Source: an uncultured Paracoccaceae bacterium (GTDB lineage: Bacteria; Pseudomonadota; Alphaproteobacteria; Rhodobacterales; Rhodobacteraceae). Taken from it: a stretch of DNA of 64,000 nucleotides. Shown here piece after piece: positions 18,701 through 28,184 of the stretch; within the stretch, counting starts at the first letter, position 1; each line of letters starts with the position of its first letter. A program made the translations under genes and the position numbers. The notes under the pieces are model-generated. The model worked only from the letters and a program-made list of their open reading frames with translations, was not told where the DNA came from and made no database searches. The stretch is taken from the NCBI GenBank assembly GCA_947498645.1, contig CANMKS010000001.1, forward strand, positions 2,952,032 to 3,016,031, written 5' to 3'.

Positions 18701-19518
18701 CGCTCACGGAAATGGCCGTTGCGGTGCTGAACACCGCTGACGGGCGCGCCAAGACGGCGCTTTCGCGTCAATATGCCAAAACCTGGCAAGAGGCCCGCAA
18801 GGCCGGCCAAGAGATCGCAATCGGCAACGCCAAACCTCCACTCTTTCCGGCGCGCCCGGACAGGCCGGAACTGCTGGACCCCCGCGATGTGCCCCAACGC
18901 AAACCCGGATCAGAGGCCGGGCGCATCGCCCTGCTGCATGCTGTCGCGCATATCGAATTGAACGCGGTTGATCTGCATTGGGACATCATTGCGCGGTTTG
19001 CGGCCACGCCACTGCCGCTTGGCTACTATGATGACTGGGTCAAGGCTGCCGATGAAGAATCCAAACATTTCAATCTGATGTGCGACTGTCTTGAAGCGAT
19101 GGACAGCCACTATGGCGCGCTACCAGCGCACGCAGGCATGTGGCGCGCGGCAGAAGATACAGTTGACGATCTGATGGGGCGGCTGGCCGTGGTGCCGATG
19201 GTGCTCGAGGCGCGCGGGCTGGACGTGACACCGGGCATGATCAAGATCTTCAAACAGGCCAAGCTGACGCAAGCGGTCGAGGCATTGGAAGTGATCTATG
19301 CCGAAGAGGTGCATCATGTGGCCTACGGATCGAAATGGTTTCATTTCCTCTGCGGCAGGCACGATCTGGACCCGACAGGTGTGTTCCATAATCTGGTGCG
19401 CAAGTATTTCCACGGAAACCTCAAACCGCCCTTCAACGAAGAAAAGCGGGCCGAGGCCGGGATCCCCCCAGATTTCTACTGGCCCCTCGCGGGGACCGGG
19501 CACATCACCCGAAAGTGA
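18697..19518 (+). CDS. DUF455 ferritin-like domain protein
   Basis: This 273-residue protein belongs to the DUF455 family, which has a ferritin-like four-helix fold. Metal-ligand style motifs are visible: HAVAHIELNAVDLHWD (about 85-100), ADEESKHFNLM and EEVHHVAYG. The spacing of E-x-x-H pairs suggests a diiron site. The reaction is unknown. The GTG start overlaps the bcp stop by four bases, so it is co-translated with a peroxidase, which fits an oxidative-stress or iron-linked role (inference). Confidence 0.85.
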   Translation: MTLTEMAVAVLNTADGRAKTALSRQYAKTWQEARKAGQEIAIGNAKPPLFPARPDRPELLDPRDVPQRKPGSEAGRIALLHAVAHIELNAVDLHWDIIARFAATPLPLGYYDDWVKAADEESKHFNLMCDCLEAMDSHYGALPAHAGMWRAAEDTVDDLMGRLAVVPMVLEARGLDVTPGMIKIFKQAKLTQAVEALEVIYAEEVHHVAYGSKWFHFLCGRHDLDPTGVFHNLVRKYFHGNLKPPFNEEKRAEAGIPPDFYWPLAGTGHITRK

Positions 19519-19678
19519 GCCGATGGATCGGCGAGACCTTGCGCAGAACGCCTTTACGCTATGGCACTTGCATAAAAACAAGCGCAAAAATCTTGCAGGA
19601 TCGGCCCCGTCTGCGTAAACGAGGTGGGACCGCCAAAAAGAGGCATTGGCATTTGAACGGGACAGGACAGGCACAATC

Positions 19679-20986
19679 GTGAGATCACGACTGACAGCAC
19701 GCATTCATGGAATGCTCGAACGGGTCTTTCCCGAACGGCGGCTTTTCCTGCGCTCGGATACTGAAACGCGGTTTATCCGGCTTAAGCCGGAAACGCAGTT
19801 GGTCGCCTGGACCGGCAGTATCATCGTTGTCGCCTGGACCATCATTGCCACGGCAATTCTGCTGATGGACAGCATCGGTGCGGGGAACTTTCGCGCACAG
19901 GCCCAGCGTGATCAGTTCACCTATGAACAACGCCTGAACGCCCTGTCGACGGAACGGGACGCCCGCGCGATGGAAGCACTGGCCGCGCAGGAACGCTTTA
20001 CCTCGGCCTTGCAGCAAATCTCGGTCATGCAAACCGAACTGCTGGCCACCGAAGAAAAGCGGCGCGAGCTTGAAACGGGGCTTGAGGTTGTGCAGGCCAC
20101 ATTGCGCGACGCCATGCGCGCACGCGAAGCAGCCCGCCAACAGGTTGCCGCACTCACCGCCGATGAGGATGACCAGCCTAACGCCTCGATCAGTGAAGAT
20201 GCCGCTGGTACGGTCGATCTGCTGGCCACAGCACTGGCCGAAACCGCATCAGAGCGTGACCAGATCGCGGCGGATGCGGAATCTGCAATCACCGTCGCAC
20301 AGGAAATGCAGCTGGAACTGCGACTTTTGCAGGAACGTAACGACCAGATTTTCCGACAGCTGGAAGAGGCGATGCTGGTCTCGGTCGAACCGCTGGATGA
20401 CATGTTTCGCGCGGCTGGCATGAACCCTGACACGCTGATTGAACAGGTGCGGCGCGGCTATTCAGGCACCGGCGGCCCTTTGACCCCCATCCAGTTCTCG
20501 ACCCGTGGCGGCGAACCCGACCCTGACGCCCTGCGCGCCAATGCCATCCTGACCGCGATGGACCGGATCAACCTCTACCGGATTGCGGCCGAGAAAGCGC
20601 CCTTCTCGATCCCGGTCAAGTCGAACTTCCGTTACACCTCTGGCTTTGGGCCGCGCTGGGGGCGGATGCACAATGGCACGGATTTCGCCGGGCCGATCGG
20701 CACGCCGATCTATACAACGGCCGATGGCGTTGTCACCCATGCTGGCTGGTCGTCGGGATATGGCCGATTGATCAAAATCCGGCATGACTTTGGCATTGAA
20801 ACACGCTATGCGCACCTTAATGCGATTGATGTTCGCGTCGGCCAAAGGGTCTCGCGCGGCGAACGTATCGGTGCTATGGGGAATTCTGGTCGCTCGACTG
20901 GCCCCCACCTTCACTACGAGGTCCGTGTGAACGGCAACCCCGTCAACCCCATGACCTATATAAGAGCTGGACAGAATGTTTTCTAA
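19679..20986 (+). CDS. M23 family metallopeptidase (peptidoglycan endopeptidase)
   Basis: This protein of ~435 residues has a cytoplasmic N-terminus, a transmembrane helix at about 41-62 (VAWTGSIIVVAWTIIATAILLM), a long coiled coil to ~230, and a C-terminal LytM/M23 domain. The zinc site is HNGTDFAGPIGTP (H-x4-D) and HLHYEVRVNG (H-x-H). GTG at 19679 is preferred because RSRLTARIHGML then opens the protein as in related proteins; the frame also allows a TTG at 19646. It overlaps the bactofilin gene by 11 bases, a pairing known for LmdC/BacA systems that shape the cell wall. Confidence 0.93.
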   Translation: MRSRLTARIHGMLERVFPERRLFLRSDTETRFIRLKPETQLVAWTGSIIVVAWTIIATAILLMDSIGAGNFRAQAQRDQFTYEQRLNALSTERDARAMEALAAQERFTSALQQISVMQTELLATEEKRRELETGLEVVQATLRDAMRAREAARQQVAALTADEDDQPNASISEDAAGTVDLLATALAETASERDQIAADAESAITVAQEMQLELRLLQERNDQIFRQLEEAMLVSVEPLDDMFRAAGMNPDTLIEQVRRGYSGTGGPLTPIQFSTRGGEPDPDALRANAILTAMDRINLYRIAAEKAPFSIPVKSNFRYTSGFGPRWGRMHNGTDFAGPIGTPIYTTADGVVTHAGWSSGYGRLIKIRHDFGIETRYAHLNAIDVRVGQRVSRGERIGAMGNSGRSTGPHLHYEVRVNGNPVNPMTYIRAGQNVF

Positions 20987-21479
20987 ATCCAAAATCAATG
21001 AGCCCGGACCAAAAACGTCCGAAACCGACACAAGCACCTCACCCCAGGCGTCCAAGCCTGCCGGGTCCGACAGCGCGCCCGCGACGCCGAAAGCCAAGCC
21101 GGCGGCGTCCGTGCTGTCCTCTGATTTGCTGATCACCGGGAACCTCAAGACAAGCGGCGACATCAAGGTCGAAGGTCAGGTCGAAGGCGACGTGCGCGCC
21201 CACTTGCTGACCGTCGGCGAAGGCGCCACCGTCAAAGGCGAAGTGGTTGCCGATGATGTTGTGGTCAACGGCCGTGTTGTGGGCCGCGTGCGTGGTTTGA
21301 AAGTGCGCCTGACATCAACCGCACGGGTTGAAGGTGACATCATCCACAAGACGATTGCCATCGAATCCGGAGCGCATTTCGAAGGCTCTGTGCAGCGTCA
21401 GGACGATCCACTGTCCACCGGTGCCAAGAAGATGCCAACGACCCCCGCTGCCGAGGCAAAGCCTGCTGCAAAGCCATAA
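20976..21479 (+). CDS. bactofilin (polymer-forming cytoskeletal protein)
   Basis: This 167-residue protein has a central beta-helical bactofilin domain (about 48-140) with repeating hydrophobic-Gly steps such as GDIKVEGQVEGDVRAHLLTVGEGATVKGEVVA quoted in part: VEGQVEGDVRAHLL. Disordered, Pro/Lys/Ala-rich tails lie at both ends. Bactofilins polymerise without nucleotide and scaffold cell-wall enzymes at the membrane. The 11-base overlap with the M23 peptidase gene says the two are made together, and the peptidase is the likely client. Confidence 0.93.
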   Translation: MFSKSKINEPGPKTSETDTSTSPQASKPAGSDSAPATPKAKPAASVLSSDLLITGNLKTSGDIKVEGQVEGDVRAHLLTVGEGATVKGEVVADDVVVNGRVVGRVRGLKVRLTSTARVEGDIIHKTIAIESGAHFEGSVQRQDDPLSTGAKKMPTTPAAEAKPAAKP

Positions 21480-21501
21480 GCGGCTCAGCATAGCGAAATT
21501 G

Positions 21502-21532
21502 AAAAGGCGCCCCATCAGAGGGCGCCTTTTTT
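21502..21532 (+). terminator. terminator after the bactofilin gene
   Basis: An 11-bp GC-rich stem (21502-21512 with 21520-21530, 7-base loop) leads into TTTTTT. On the minus strand the same hairpin, with its A-run, also serves the DUF2189 gene that ends at 21531. Confidence 0.9.
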
Positions 21533-22289
21533 ATTGGGCGTACAATGCACGCCGATAAAGATGCCAAGTGGCATGGCCCAGAACCGGCAGCACGACGATC
21601 AACCCCAGAAACCAGGGGATCAGCGCCACAACCGACAGCACCGCGATCACAGCCGCCCAGACCAGCATGACCGGCAGATTGGCCCGCACTGCCGCAAGGC
21701 TGGTCAACATGGCCGTGACAAAGTCCACCTCGCGATCCAGCACCATCGGCAGGCTCATCACTGTGAGCGAGAACAGCAGAAACGCCAGCACAGCCCCCAC
21801 GCCAAGCTCGACCGCGATCATCGTCAGCCCGTTGGGTGTCAGGAACACATCAAAACTTTGCGAGATATTGGTCATGGTCGAAAGCCCCATGAACAATGCA
21901 AAGATCATATGCGCCAGAAACGTCCAGAACAGAAAATAGACCACGATCAACGCACCCAGCCAAGGCAACTGCCGTGTCCGCTCTTGCCAGACAATGCCCA
22001 GCACACCGCGCCAATTCAGCGGGTCGCCCTTCTCCAGGCGGCGGCTTACCTCGTACAACCCTGCCGCGGCAAAGGGCGCGATCAAGGGAAAGCCCAGCGA
22101 TGTGGCCAGGGTCCATGTCACATGCCCTGCCCCCAGCCAGATCATTGCAAATCCGCCAACGACATAGACCGCGCTGAAAAACAGCCCGAACTGAGGCGCC
22201 TGCCGGAAATCCTGCACACCGGCGCGCAGCACTGCCCCGATATCGGCAAACGTCACCTGTTTGACCTTTGACTGAATGGCACTTGTCAC
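21531..22289 (-). CDS. DUF2189 integral membrane protein
   Basis: This 252-residue protein starts with a short cytoplasmic segment and has about six transmembrane helices from residue ~38 onward, with the DUF2189 blocks FPLIAPFAAAGLYEVSRRLEKGD and FFLTPNGLTM-like FLTPNGLTMIAVELGVGAVL. Function is unknown; the family is common in Alphaproteobacteria. The GTG at 22289 overlaps the amidase stop by GTGA and is preceded by GGAGGAGGCG, making it a better start than the upstream ATG at 22307. Confidence 0.85.
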   Translation of the reverse strand: MTSAIQSKVKQVTFADIGAVLRAGVQDFRQAPQFGLFFSAVYVVGGFAMIWLGAGHVTWTLATSLGFPLIAPFAAAGLYEVSRRLEKGDPLNWRGVLGIVWQERTRQLPWLGALIVVYFLFWTFLAHMIFALFMGLSTMTNISQSFDVFLTPNGLTMIAVELGVGAVLAFLLFSLTVMSLPMVLDREVDFVTAMLTSLAAVRANLPVMLVWAAVIAVLSVVALIPWFLGLIVVLPVLGHATWHLYRRALYAQ

Positions 22290-23662
22290 TGTCTCGCCTC
22301 CTCCCATGCCTGCCCCAATTGTAGTACCGCCAGATCCGCCCCGCGCGGCCCGGCAATCTGCAACCCCATCGGTCGCGGCCCGTCAATGGGCACGGCCAAA
22401 CACGGCAGTCCAATCAGGCTGACAGGCACAACCACTTCCATCCAGCGATGATAGCTATCCATGTCAACGCCTACGATCTGCCGCGGCCAATGCCAGTCAA
22501 TCGGAAACGGCCAGCATTGGGCCGTAGGCAAAACAAAGGCATCATAGGACTGAAACAGGGCCGCCGCCGCACGATACCAATCCGACCGCAGGGCACTTGC
22601 CCGCTGGATCTGCGGCCCGCTCAGGGCAAGCCCGCGCTCAACCTCCCAGATCGCCTCGGGCTTCAGCGCGTTGCGTAAATCCGGCTGATCGTAGATTGGC
22701 CCCAGCGATGCCGCGACAGCGAAGGAACGCAGGGTGATCCACGCCTCCCAAATCGCCTCGGCAGCAAAGGGTGGTTTCACGGCCTCAACGGTGCATCCTA
22801 TCTCGGCAAAGCGGGCCACGGCGGTCTCTGCCACGTCGCGCACGCCCGCTTCCATCGGATAGGCACTGCCCCAGTCCCCCAGCCAGGCAATCCGGCACCC
22901 TTTGACGTCGCCCGCAATCCGATCTGCAAAATACTCCTTGGGTAAACCAAGGGGCTGACGCGGGTCAGGCCCTGACTGCACATCCAGCAACATCGCAATG
23001 TCACGCGGGCAGCGTGCCATCGGGCCGCCCGTTGACAGGTGATGCATGAAGACATCCCCCAGCGGCTCTGACGGCACACGTCCCCATGTCGGGCGCAGCC
23101 CGTAGACTCCGTTCCATCCCGCCGGATTACGCAGACTGCCCATCATGTCGGAGCCATCCGCAAGGCAAACCATATGGCGCGCCAGTGCCACCGCCGCACC
23201 GCCCGAGGATCCACCCGCACTGGTGCCCGGCAGCAGCGCATTCTGTGTGGCACCAAACACCGGGTTGAAAGTATGACTGCCCAATCCGAACTCAGGTGTA
23301 TTCGTCTTGCCAATGATAATGGCACCGGCATCCTGCATCCGCTGCACCATGATATCGCTTTGCGCAGCGACAGAGCCTGCAAACAAAGGCGATCCCTGCG
23401 AGGTCGGCAGACCGGCAGCATTGGCCAAATCCTTCACCGCAATCGGGATACCATGTAGCGGGCCGCGTGTGCTTTGGTCGTCAGCCGCACGGGCCGCTGC
23501 AAGCAGGTCATCCCCGTCGCGCAGTGACACAATCGCATTCATCGCAGGGTTCTCTGCGGCGATCTGATCCAGCGTCGTCTGCATCACCTCTACCGCCGAC
23601 ACCTGCCGGGCTGCCAAAGCAGCCGTCAGTTGGTGCGCCGTCCATGTCATAAACTCAGCCAT
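22286..23662 (-). CDS. amidase (amidase-signature family)
   Basis: This 458-residue enzyme has the Ser-cisSer-Lys triad of the amidase-signature family: Lys in GIPIAVKDLANAAGLPTSQGS, and the serines in GTSAGGSSGGAAVALA. It resembles GatA-like amidases but has no gatB/gatC neighbours, so it is more likely a catabolic amidase. The substrate cannot be read from sequence. It lies just downstream of prfB on the same strand (36-bp gap) and overlaps the DUF2189 gene at its 3' end. Confidence 0.9.
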   Translation of the reverse strand: MAEFMTWTAHQLTAALAARQVSAVEVMQTTLDQIAAENPAMNAIVSLRDGDDLLAAARAADDQSTRGPLHGIPIAVKDLANAAGLPTSQGSPLFAGSVAAQSDIMVQRMQDAGAIIIGKTNTPEFGLGSHTFNPVFGATQNALLPGTSAGGSSGGAAVALARHMVCLADGSDMMGSLRNPAGWNGVYGLRPTWGRVPSEPLGDVFMHHLSTGGPMARCPRDIAMLLDVQSGPDPRQPLGLPKEYFADRIAGDVKGCRIAWLGDWGSAYPMEAGVRDVAETAVARFAEIGCTVEAVKPPFAAEAIWEAWITLRSFAVAASLGPIYDQPDLRNALKPEAIWEVERGLALSGPQIQRASALRSDWYRAAAALFQSYDAFVLPTAQCWPFPIDWHWPRQIVGVDMDSYHRWMEVVVPVSLIGLPCLAVPIDGPRPMGLQIAGPRGADLAVLQLGQAWEEARQ

Positions 23663-23698
23663 ACGCCATCCAAACGCGGGACGGCGGACTTGGCAAGG

Positions 23699-24823
23699 CT
23701 ACTCTGCGTTGGCCTCTGCCCGGCTTTTGCCAGACACATCCATCGCCAATGTCGCAGCCATCAGCCCATCCAGGTCACCGTCCAGAACGCCCTTGGTGTC
23801 GGAGGTCTCAAAATTGGTGCGCAGGTCTTTGACCATCTGATAAGGCTGCAACACATAAGACCGGATTTGGTTGCCCCAGCCCGCGTCGCCCGCGTTTTCA
23901 TGCGCCTCGTTGACCAGCGTTGAGCGTTTGTCCAACTCCATCTGGTAAAGCCGCGATTTCAGCGCCTTCATGGCGATATCGCGGTTCTGGTGCTGTGACT
24001 TTTCCGAACTGGTCACAACGATCCCGGTGGGATGGTGCGTGATCCGCACCGCCGAATCCGTGGTGTTCACGTGCTGACCACCTGCACCTGATGACCGGTA
24101 GGTATCAAGACGAATATCAGCGGGGTTCACCTCGATCTCGATGTTGTCATCCACAACCGGATAGACTTTCACCGACGTGAACGACGTGTGCCGCTTGGCG
24201 GCACTGTCAAAGGGCGAGATGCGCACCAACCGGTGCACGCCGCTTTCCGATTTCAACCAGCCATAGGCGTTATGGCCGCTGATCTTGTAAGAGGCCGATT
24301 TGATGCCCGCCTCATCACCGGCCTGTTCGGATTGCAACTCGACCTTATAGCCCTTCTTTTCGGCCCAGCGGACATACATACGCGCCAGCATATTGGCCCA
24401 GTCACAGCTTTCCGTGCCACCGGCACCGGCGTTGATTTCAAGGAAGGTATCGTTGCCGTCAGCCTCACCGTCCAGCAGGGCTTCCAGCTCTTTCTTGGCG
24501 GCCTTGTCAGCGAGCTTCAGCATCGCGGCTTCGGCCTCTGCCACGACTTCGGCGTCTTCTTCCATCTCGCCCAGTTCAATCAGCTCGATGTTGTCGGACA
24601 GCTCTTGTTTGATGCTGTCATGGTTCGCCATGGCGTCAACAAGCAACTGACGCTCACGCATCAGTTTCTGCGCCGCCTCGGGATCATCCCACAGGGTCGG
24701 GTCTTCAACGCGGGCGTTGAACTCTTCCAGCCGATGGGGTGCTGTTTCCGCATCCATCCGCTGTGCAAGCAGGGCCAGCGACTTTTCAATCGCCTCCACA
24801 GTATTTTGGATTTCCGCGCGCAT
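23699..24823 (-). CDS. prfB: peptide chain release factor 2
   Basis: RF2 terminates translation at UGA and UAA codons. The 374-residue protein has the GGQ loop ([17 protein letters not shown]) that triggers peptidyl-tRNA hydrolysis and the SPF tripeptide ([13 protein letters not shown]) that reads the stop codon. The frame is continuous from the ATG, so the autoregulatory +1 frameshift known from E. coli prfB is absent here. It follows the PBP1A gene with a 78-bp gap. Confidence 0.97.
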   Translation of the reverse strand: MRAEIQNTVEAIEKSLALLAQRMDAETAPHRLEEFNARVEDPTLWDDPEAAQKLMRERQLLVDAMANHDSIKQELSDNIELIELGEMEEDAEVVAEAEAAMLKLADKAAKKELEALLDGEADGNDTFLEINAGAGGTESCDWANMLARMYVRWAEKKGYKVELQSEQAGDEAGIKSASYKISGHNAYGWLKSESGVHRLVRISPFDSAAKRHTSFTSVKVYPVVDDNIEIEVNPADIRLDTYRSSGAGGQHVNTTDSAVRITHHPTGIVVTSSEKSQHQNRDIAMKALKSRLYQMELDKRSTLVNEAHENAGDAGWGNQIRSYVLQPYQMVKDLRTNFETSDTKGVLDGDLDGLMAATLAMDVSGKSRAEANAE

Positions 24824-24901
24824 GGGGCACCTATTCAGGGATGGGTCAATCTGATTGTCGGTTGGTCTTACCGCGCGGTCACGCGGGCGACAAGCGCAAG
24901 G

Positions 24902-27418
24902 TCAGTAAAGACCGCCTGTGGACAGCGTGCCAAAGGTCGCCTTGTCGCCAACTGTTGCCGTTTCACCTGTTGATGTCGTGACCTGACGCTGCGTGCGCGG
25001 CACCTCATCAAACAATGGCAAATCTGCCGCCATCGCAAAACCACCGTCAAACATGATGCCAAACAGCGGCTCTTCGCCGGGGCGGAAACATTCACCGATC
25101 ACATTGTCGCCCGTCGCATCAATGGGCAGGCGGGCACCGCTAAAGCGGTCAATGTTGATGAATTGACAATCGGCAGGCACGGCAAACGGGCCAGAGCCCA
25201 GTTTTTCAATCGCCTCACCCATGAAACGGTTAAAGACCGGGCCACAGATACCGCCACCAGAGGCACCACGCCCCAGAGTGCGCGGCGTGTCATAGCCGAT
25301 ATAGCAACCGGCAACGATGTTCGATGAAAAGCCGATGAACCAAACATCCTTGGCTTCATTGGTTGTGCCCGTCTTGCCCGCAATCGGCACCGGCAGATTC
25401 ACCGTGCCACTGGCCGTGCCGCGCTGCACAACGCCGCGCATCATTGATGTCAGTTGATAGGCAGTGATTTCATTCATCACGCGGTCCCGGTTGGTCACGA
25501 TCCGCGGTCCCTCACCCTCGGCCAGCACCGCATTGTTGCAATCCACGCAAGTGCGCTGGTCGTGGCGATAGACAGTGTTGCCGTAACGGTCCTGCACACG
25601 GTCCACCAGTGTCGGCTCTACCCGTTCACCGCCATTTGCGAACATCGCGTAGGCGGCAACCATCTTGAACAGCGTCGTCTCGTCCGATCCGAGTGAGGCC
25701 GCAAGCACCCGGTTCATGTCTTCATAAACGCCAAAGCGTTCGGCATAGCGCCCAACCGTATCAATCCCGATTTCCTGCGCCAGACGAATGGTCATCAGGT
25801 TCCGCGACCGTTCAATGCCGGTGCGCATGGGCGTCGGGCCATAGAATTGGTTGGAAGAGTTACGCGGACGCCACGTGCCCTGCGGCGTGTTGATCGTGAT
25901 CGGCGCATCCACAATGATCGTCGCGGGCGAATAGCCACTGTCGAGGGCCGCAGCATAGACAAACGGCTTGAACGACGATCCCGGCTGACGCTGCGCCTGT
26001 GTCGCACGGTTGAAGACCGAATGCTGGTAACTAAAGCCACCCTGCATTGCGATCACGCGACCGGTGTTGACGTCCATTGCCATGAACCCGCCCTGCACTT
26101 CCGGTACTTGCCGCAAGGACCAGTTCTGGAAGTTTCCATCGCCGTCCACAGCGCGGCGCACATGGACCACGTCACCGGGGGTAAAGTTGTCAAAGAAATC
26201 GCCAATCAGCCAACGGATATCGGCGCGTGGCACGGTCGAGGGTTCGGCCTGGGTCGCCTCAACCCCCTCGATCCCGAGGGTCAGCGTGTTCTCGGCGACA
26301 TCCAGAATAACCGCCGGATACCACTGCCCACCGTAATCCACATCACGAGGCACATTTACATTGGCCAGCGCGGCGCGCCACAAGGTTTCATCAGCAAGCG
26401 CGTCCTCGGGGATGGTCTCACCCGTCCCACGCCATTCACCGCTTTCGCGGTCGTATTCTTCTAGCGCGCGCTGCAAGGCATGAGCCGCCGTGACCTGCAA
26501 CTCTGGATCAATTGTCGCCCGGATCGACAGACCACCGGAAAAGAATTCCTCTTCACCAAAGTTCTGGCTCAGCTGGCGGCGGATTTCATCAGTGAAATAG
26601 TCACGTTCCGGCAGGCTGTCGCGGAAATCATCATAGTCACCGCCCTGAACGGACAGCAAAGGCGCCTCGCGCTCCGCATCATAGGTCGCCTGATCAATAT
26701 AGCCGTTCTCAAACATCTCGCGCAGCGTGTTGTTGCGCCAGAAGATCGCCGCATCACGGTCGCGGACCGGGTGGCGGTTGCTGGGGGACTTCGGCAAGGA
26801 CGCCAGATAGGCCGCCTCTCCCGGTGTCAGTTCCGTCAGCGGTTTGTTGAAATAGGTCAAAGCGGCAGCGGTCACGCCAAAGCTGTTCTGCCCCAGAAAA
26901 ATTTCATTCAGATACAGCTCAAGAATGCGTTCCTTGGGCATTGCACCCTCAATGCGGACCGCCAGGATGATCTCTTTGATCTTGCGCTCGACGGATCGCG
27001 AACCATCCAGCAGGAAGTTCTTCATCACCTGCTGGGTGATGGTCGAGGCACCGCGGACGTTCTCACCACGTGATTCCACCGCATCCACAAATGCCGACAC
27101 CATACCCATGGCGTCATAGCCGGAGTGTTCGTAGAAATTCTTGTCCTCAGCGGAAATAAACGCCTGTTTGACGATATCGGGGATTTCCTCGGCGGGGGTG
27201 AACAGACGCCGCTCCACCGCGAATTCGTCGATTATGCGCCCTTCGCCCGAATAGATCCGGCTGATGGTCTTGGGGGTGTATTGCGACAGCGTCTCATAGC
27301 TGGGCAGATCGCGCCCATACATGTAAAGGACACCACCCACGACAAGCGCGCCCATGACAAGGCCAAGGGTCAGCAGCGTGAACAAACCGCCAATAAACGA
27401 AGAAATAAAGCGCAACAT
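24902..27418 (-). CDS. mrcA: penicillin-binding protein 1A
   Basis: This bifunctional peptidoglycan synthase of ~838 residues has an N-terminal transmembrane helix (about 5-38), a GT51 glycosyltransferase domain (SAEDKNFYEHSGYD, GASTITQQVMKN), and a transpeptidase domain with PGSSFKPFVYA (catalytic Ser, S-x-x-K), SRN in IERSRNLMT and KTGTT. An OB-like insert lies between the two, as usual in PBP1A. The ATG at 27418 gives the normal N-terminus; an upstream start at 27472 would add 18 unlikely residues. Confidence 0.97.
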   Translation of the reverse strand: MLRFISSFIGGLFTLLTLGLVMGALVVGGVLYMYGRDLPSYETLSQYTPKTISRIYSGEGRIIDEFAVERRLFTPAEEIPDIVKQAFISAEDKNFYEHSGYDAMGMVSAFVDAVESRGENVRGASTITQQVMKNFLLDGSRSVERKIKEIILAVRIEGAMPKERILELYLNEIFLGQNSFGVTAAALTYFNKPLTELTPGEAAYLASLPKSPSNRHPVRDRDAAIFWRNNTLREMFENGYIDQATYDAEREAPLLSVQGGDYDDFRDSLPERDYFTDEIRRQLSQNFGEEEFFSGGLSIRATIDPELQVTAAHALQRALEEYDRESGEWRGTGETIPEDALADETLWRAALANVNVPRDVDYGGQWYPAVILDVAENTLTLGIEGVEATQAEPSTVPRADIRWLIGDFFDNFTPGDVVHVRRAVDGDGNFQNWSLRQVPEVQGGFMAMDVNTGRVIAMQGGFSYQHSVFNRATQAQRQPGSSFKPFVYAAALDSGYSPATIIVDAPITINTPQGTWRPRNSSNQFYGPTPMRTGIERSRNLMTIRLAQEIGIDTVGRYAERFGVYEDMNRVLAASLGSDETTLFKMVAAYAMFANGGERVEPTLVDRVQDRYGNTVYRHDQRTCVDCNNAVLAEGEGPRIVTNRDRVMNEITAYQLTSMMRGVVQRGTASGTVNLPVPIAGKTGTTNEAKDVWFIGFSSNIVAGCYIGYDTPRTLGRGASGGGICGPVFNRFMGEAIEKLGSGPFAVPADCQFINIDRFSGARLPIDATGDNVIGECFRPGEEPLFGIMFDGGFAMAADLPLFDEVPRTQRQVTTSTGETATVGDKATFGTLSTGGLY

Positions 27419-27575
27419 GGGCGGTGATACAGTCCTGTTTGTTTTGTCTCTATATACTTGGACGTGGCCCAATGGTCAAAAGACCAATTGTCCCGTTCGG
27501 CCATAACGTGCCGCCATGTCAGTCACATTTCAAAGAGGTCTTGTGCAGGTTCCGGTCAGACGCCATGCAGGCGCC

Positions 27576-28184
27576 ATGCAAGCAGATGATGTGATCCCCA
27601 CCTATGAACGCCTTGGCCAGACATGGGCCAAGCAGCGCAACCGCAACCTGATGGAAAAGCACTGGCTGGACAGGTTTCTGGCCGCTGCCCCGCGCAATGC
27701 GGGGCCAAGCCATGTCCTGGATATCGGCTGCGGGTCCGGCCAACCCATTGCTGCGTATCTGTCAGAGCGCGGTGTGCGGCTGACCGGGGTGGATGCCACC
27801 AGGACAATGACAGAGCTTTATGCGACCAACCTGCCCACGGCCAAGGTTGTGCAGGCTGATATGCGCGGGCTGGCACTGGATCAGAGGTTTGATGCAATCC
27901 TCGCGTGGGATAGTTTCTTTCACCTCTCCGCTGCCGATCAGCGCCCGATGTTCGCGACTTTCGCGGCCCACGCGGCACCGCGTGCCGCACTGATGTTCAC
28001 CTCTGGCCATATCGCGGGCGAGGCTATTGGCACAGTGGTGGACGCCCCGATCTATCACGCATCACTTGATCCCGATGAATACCGGCAACTGCTGGATGAC
28101 GCAGGTTTCAAAGTTCTGCGCTACACACCGGAAGACCCCAACTGCGGGCAGCATACGGTCTGGCTTGCGCAGTATCGGCCCTAA
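27576..28184 (+). CDS. class I SAM-dependent methyltransferase
   Basis: This ~202-residue protein has the SAM-binding motif I VLDIGCGSGQPIAAYL, followed by GVDATRTM (motif II acidic residue) and FDAILAWDSFFHL (motif IV). The substrate is unknown. The chosen ATG (27576) precedes QADDVIPTYERLG, the natural N-terminus of such proteins; an ATG at 27516 is also open. It is the only plus-strand gene between the PBP1A gene and the muramoyl amidase, and its stop codon overlaps the amidase stop by three bases. Confidence 0.88.
   Translation: MQADDVIPTYERLGQTWAKQRNRNLMEKHWLDRFLAAAPRNAGPSHVLDIGCGSGQPIAAYLSERGVRLTGVDATRTMTELYATNLPTAKVVQADMRGLALDQRFDAILAWDSFFHLSAADQRPMFATFAAHAAPRAALMFTSGHIAGEAIGTVVDAPIYHASLDPDEYRQLLDDAGFKVLRYTPEDPNCGQHTVWLAQYRP

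Noticed and set aside
23699-24823. Programmed frameshift in prfB
   Set aside because: The frame is uninterrupted from the start codon to the stop; no in-frame UGA near codon 26 is present.
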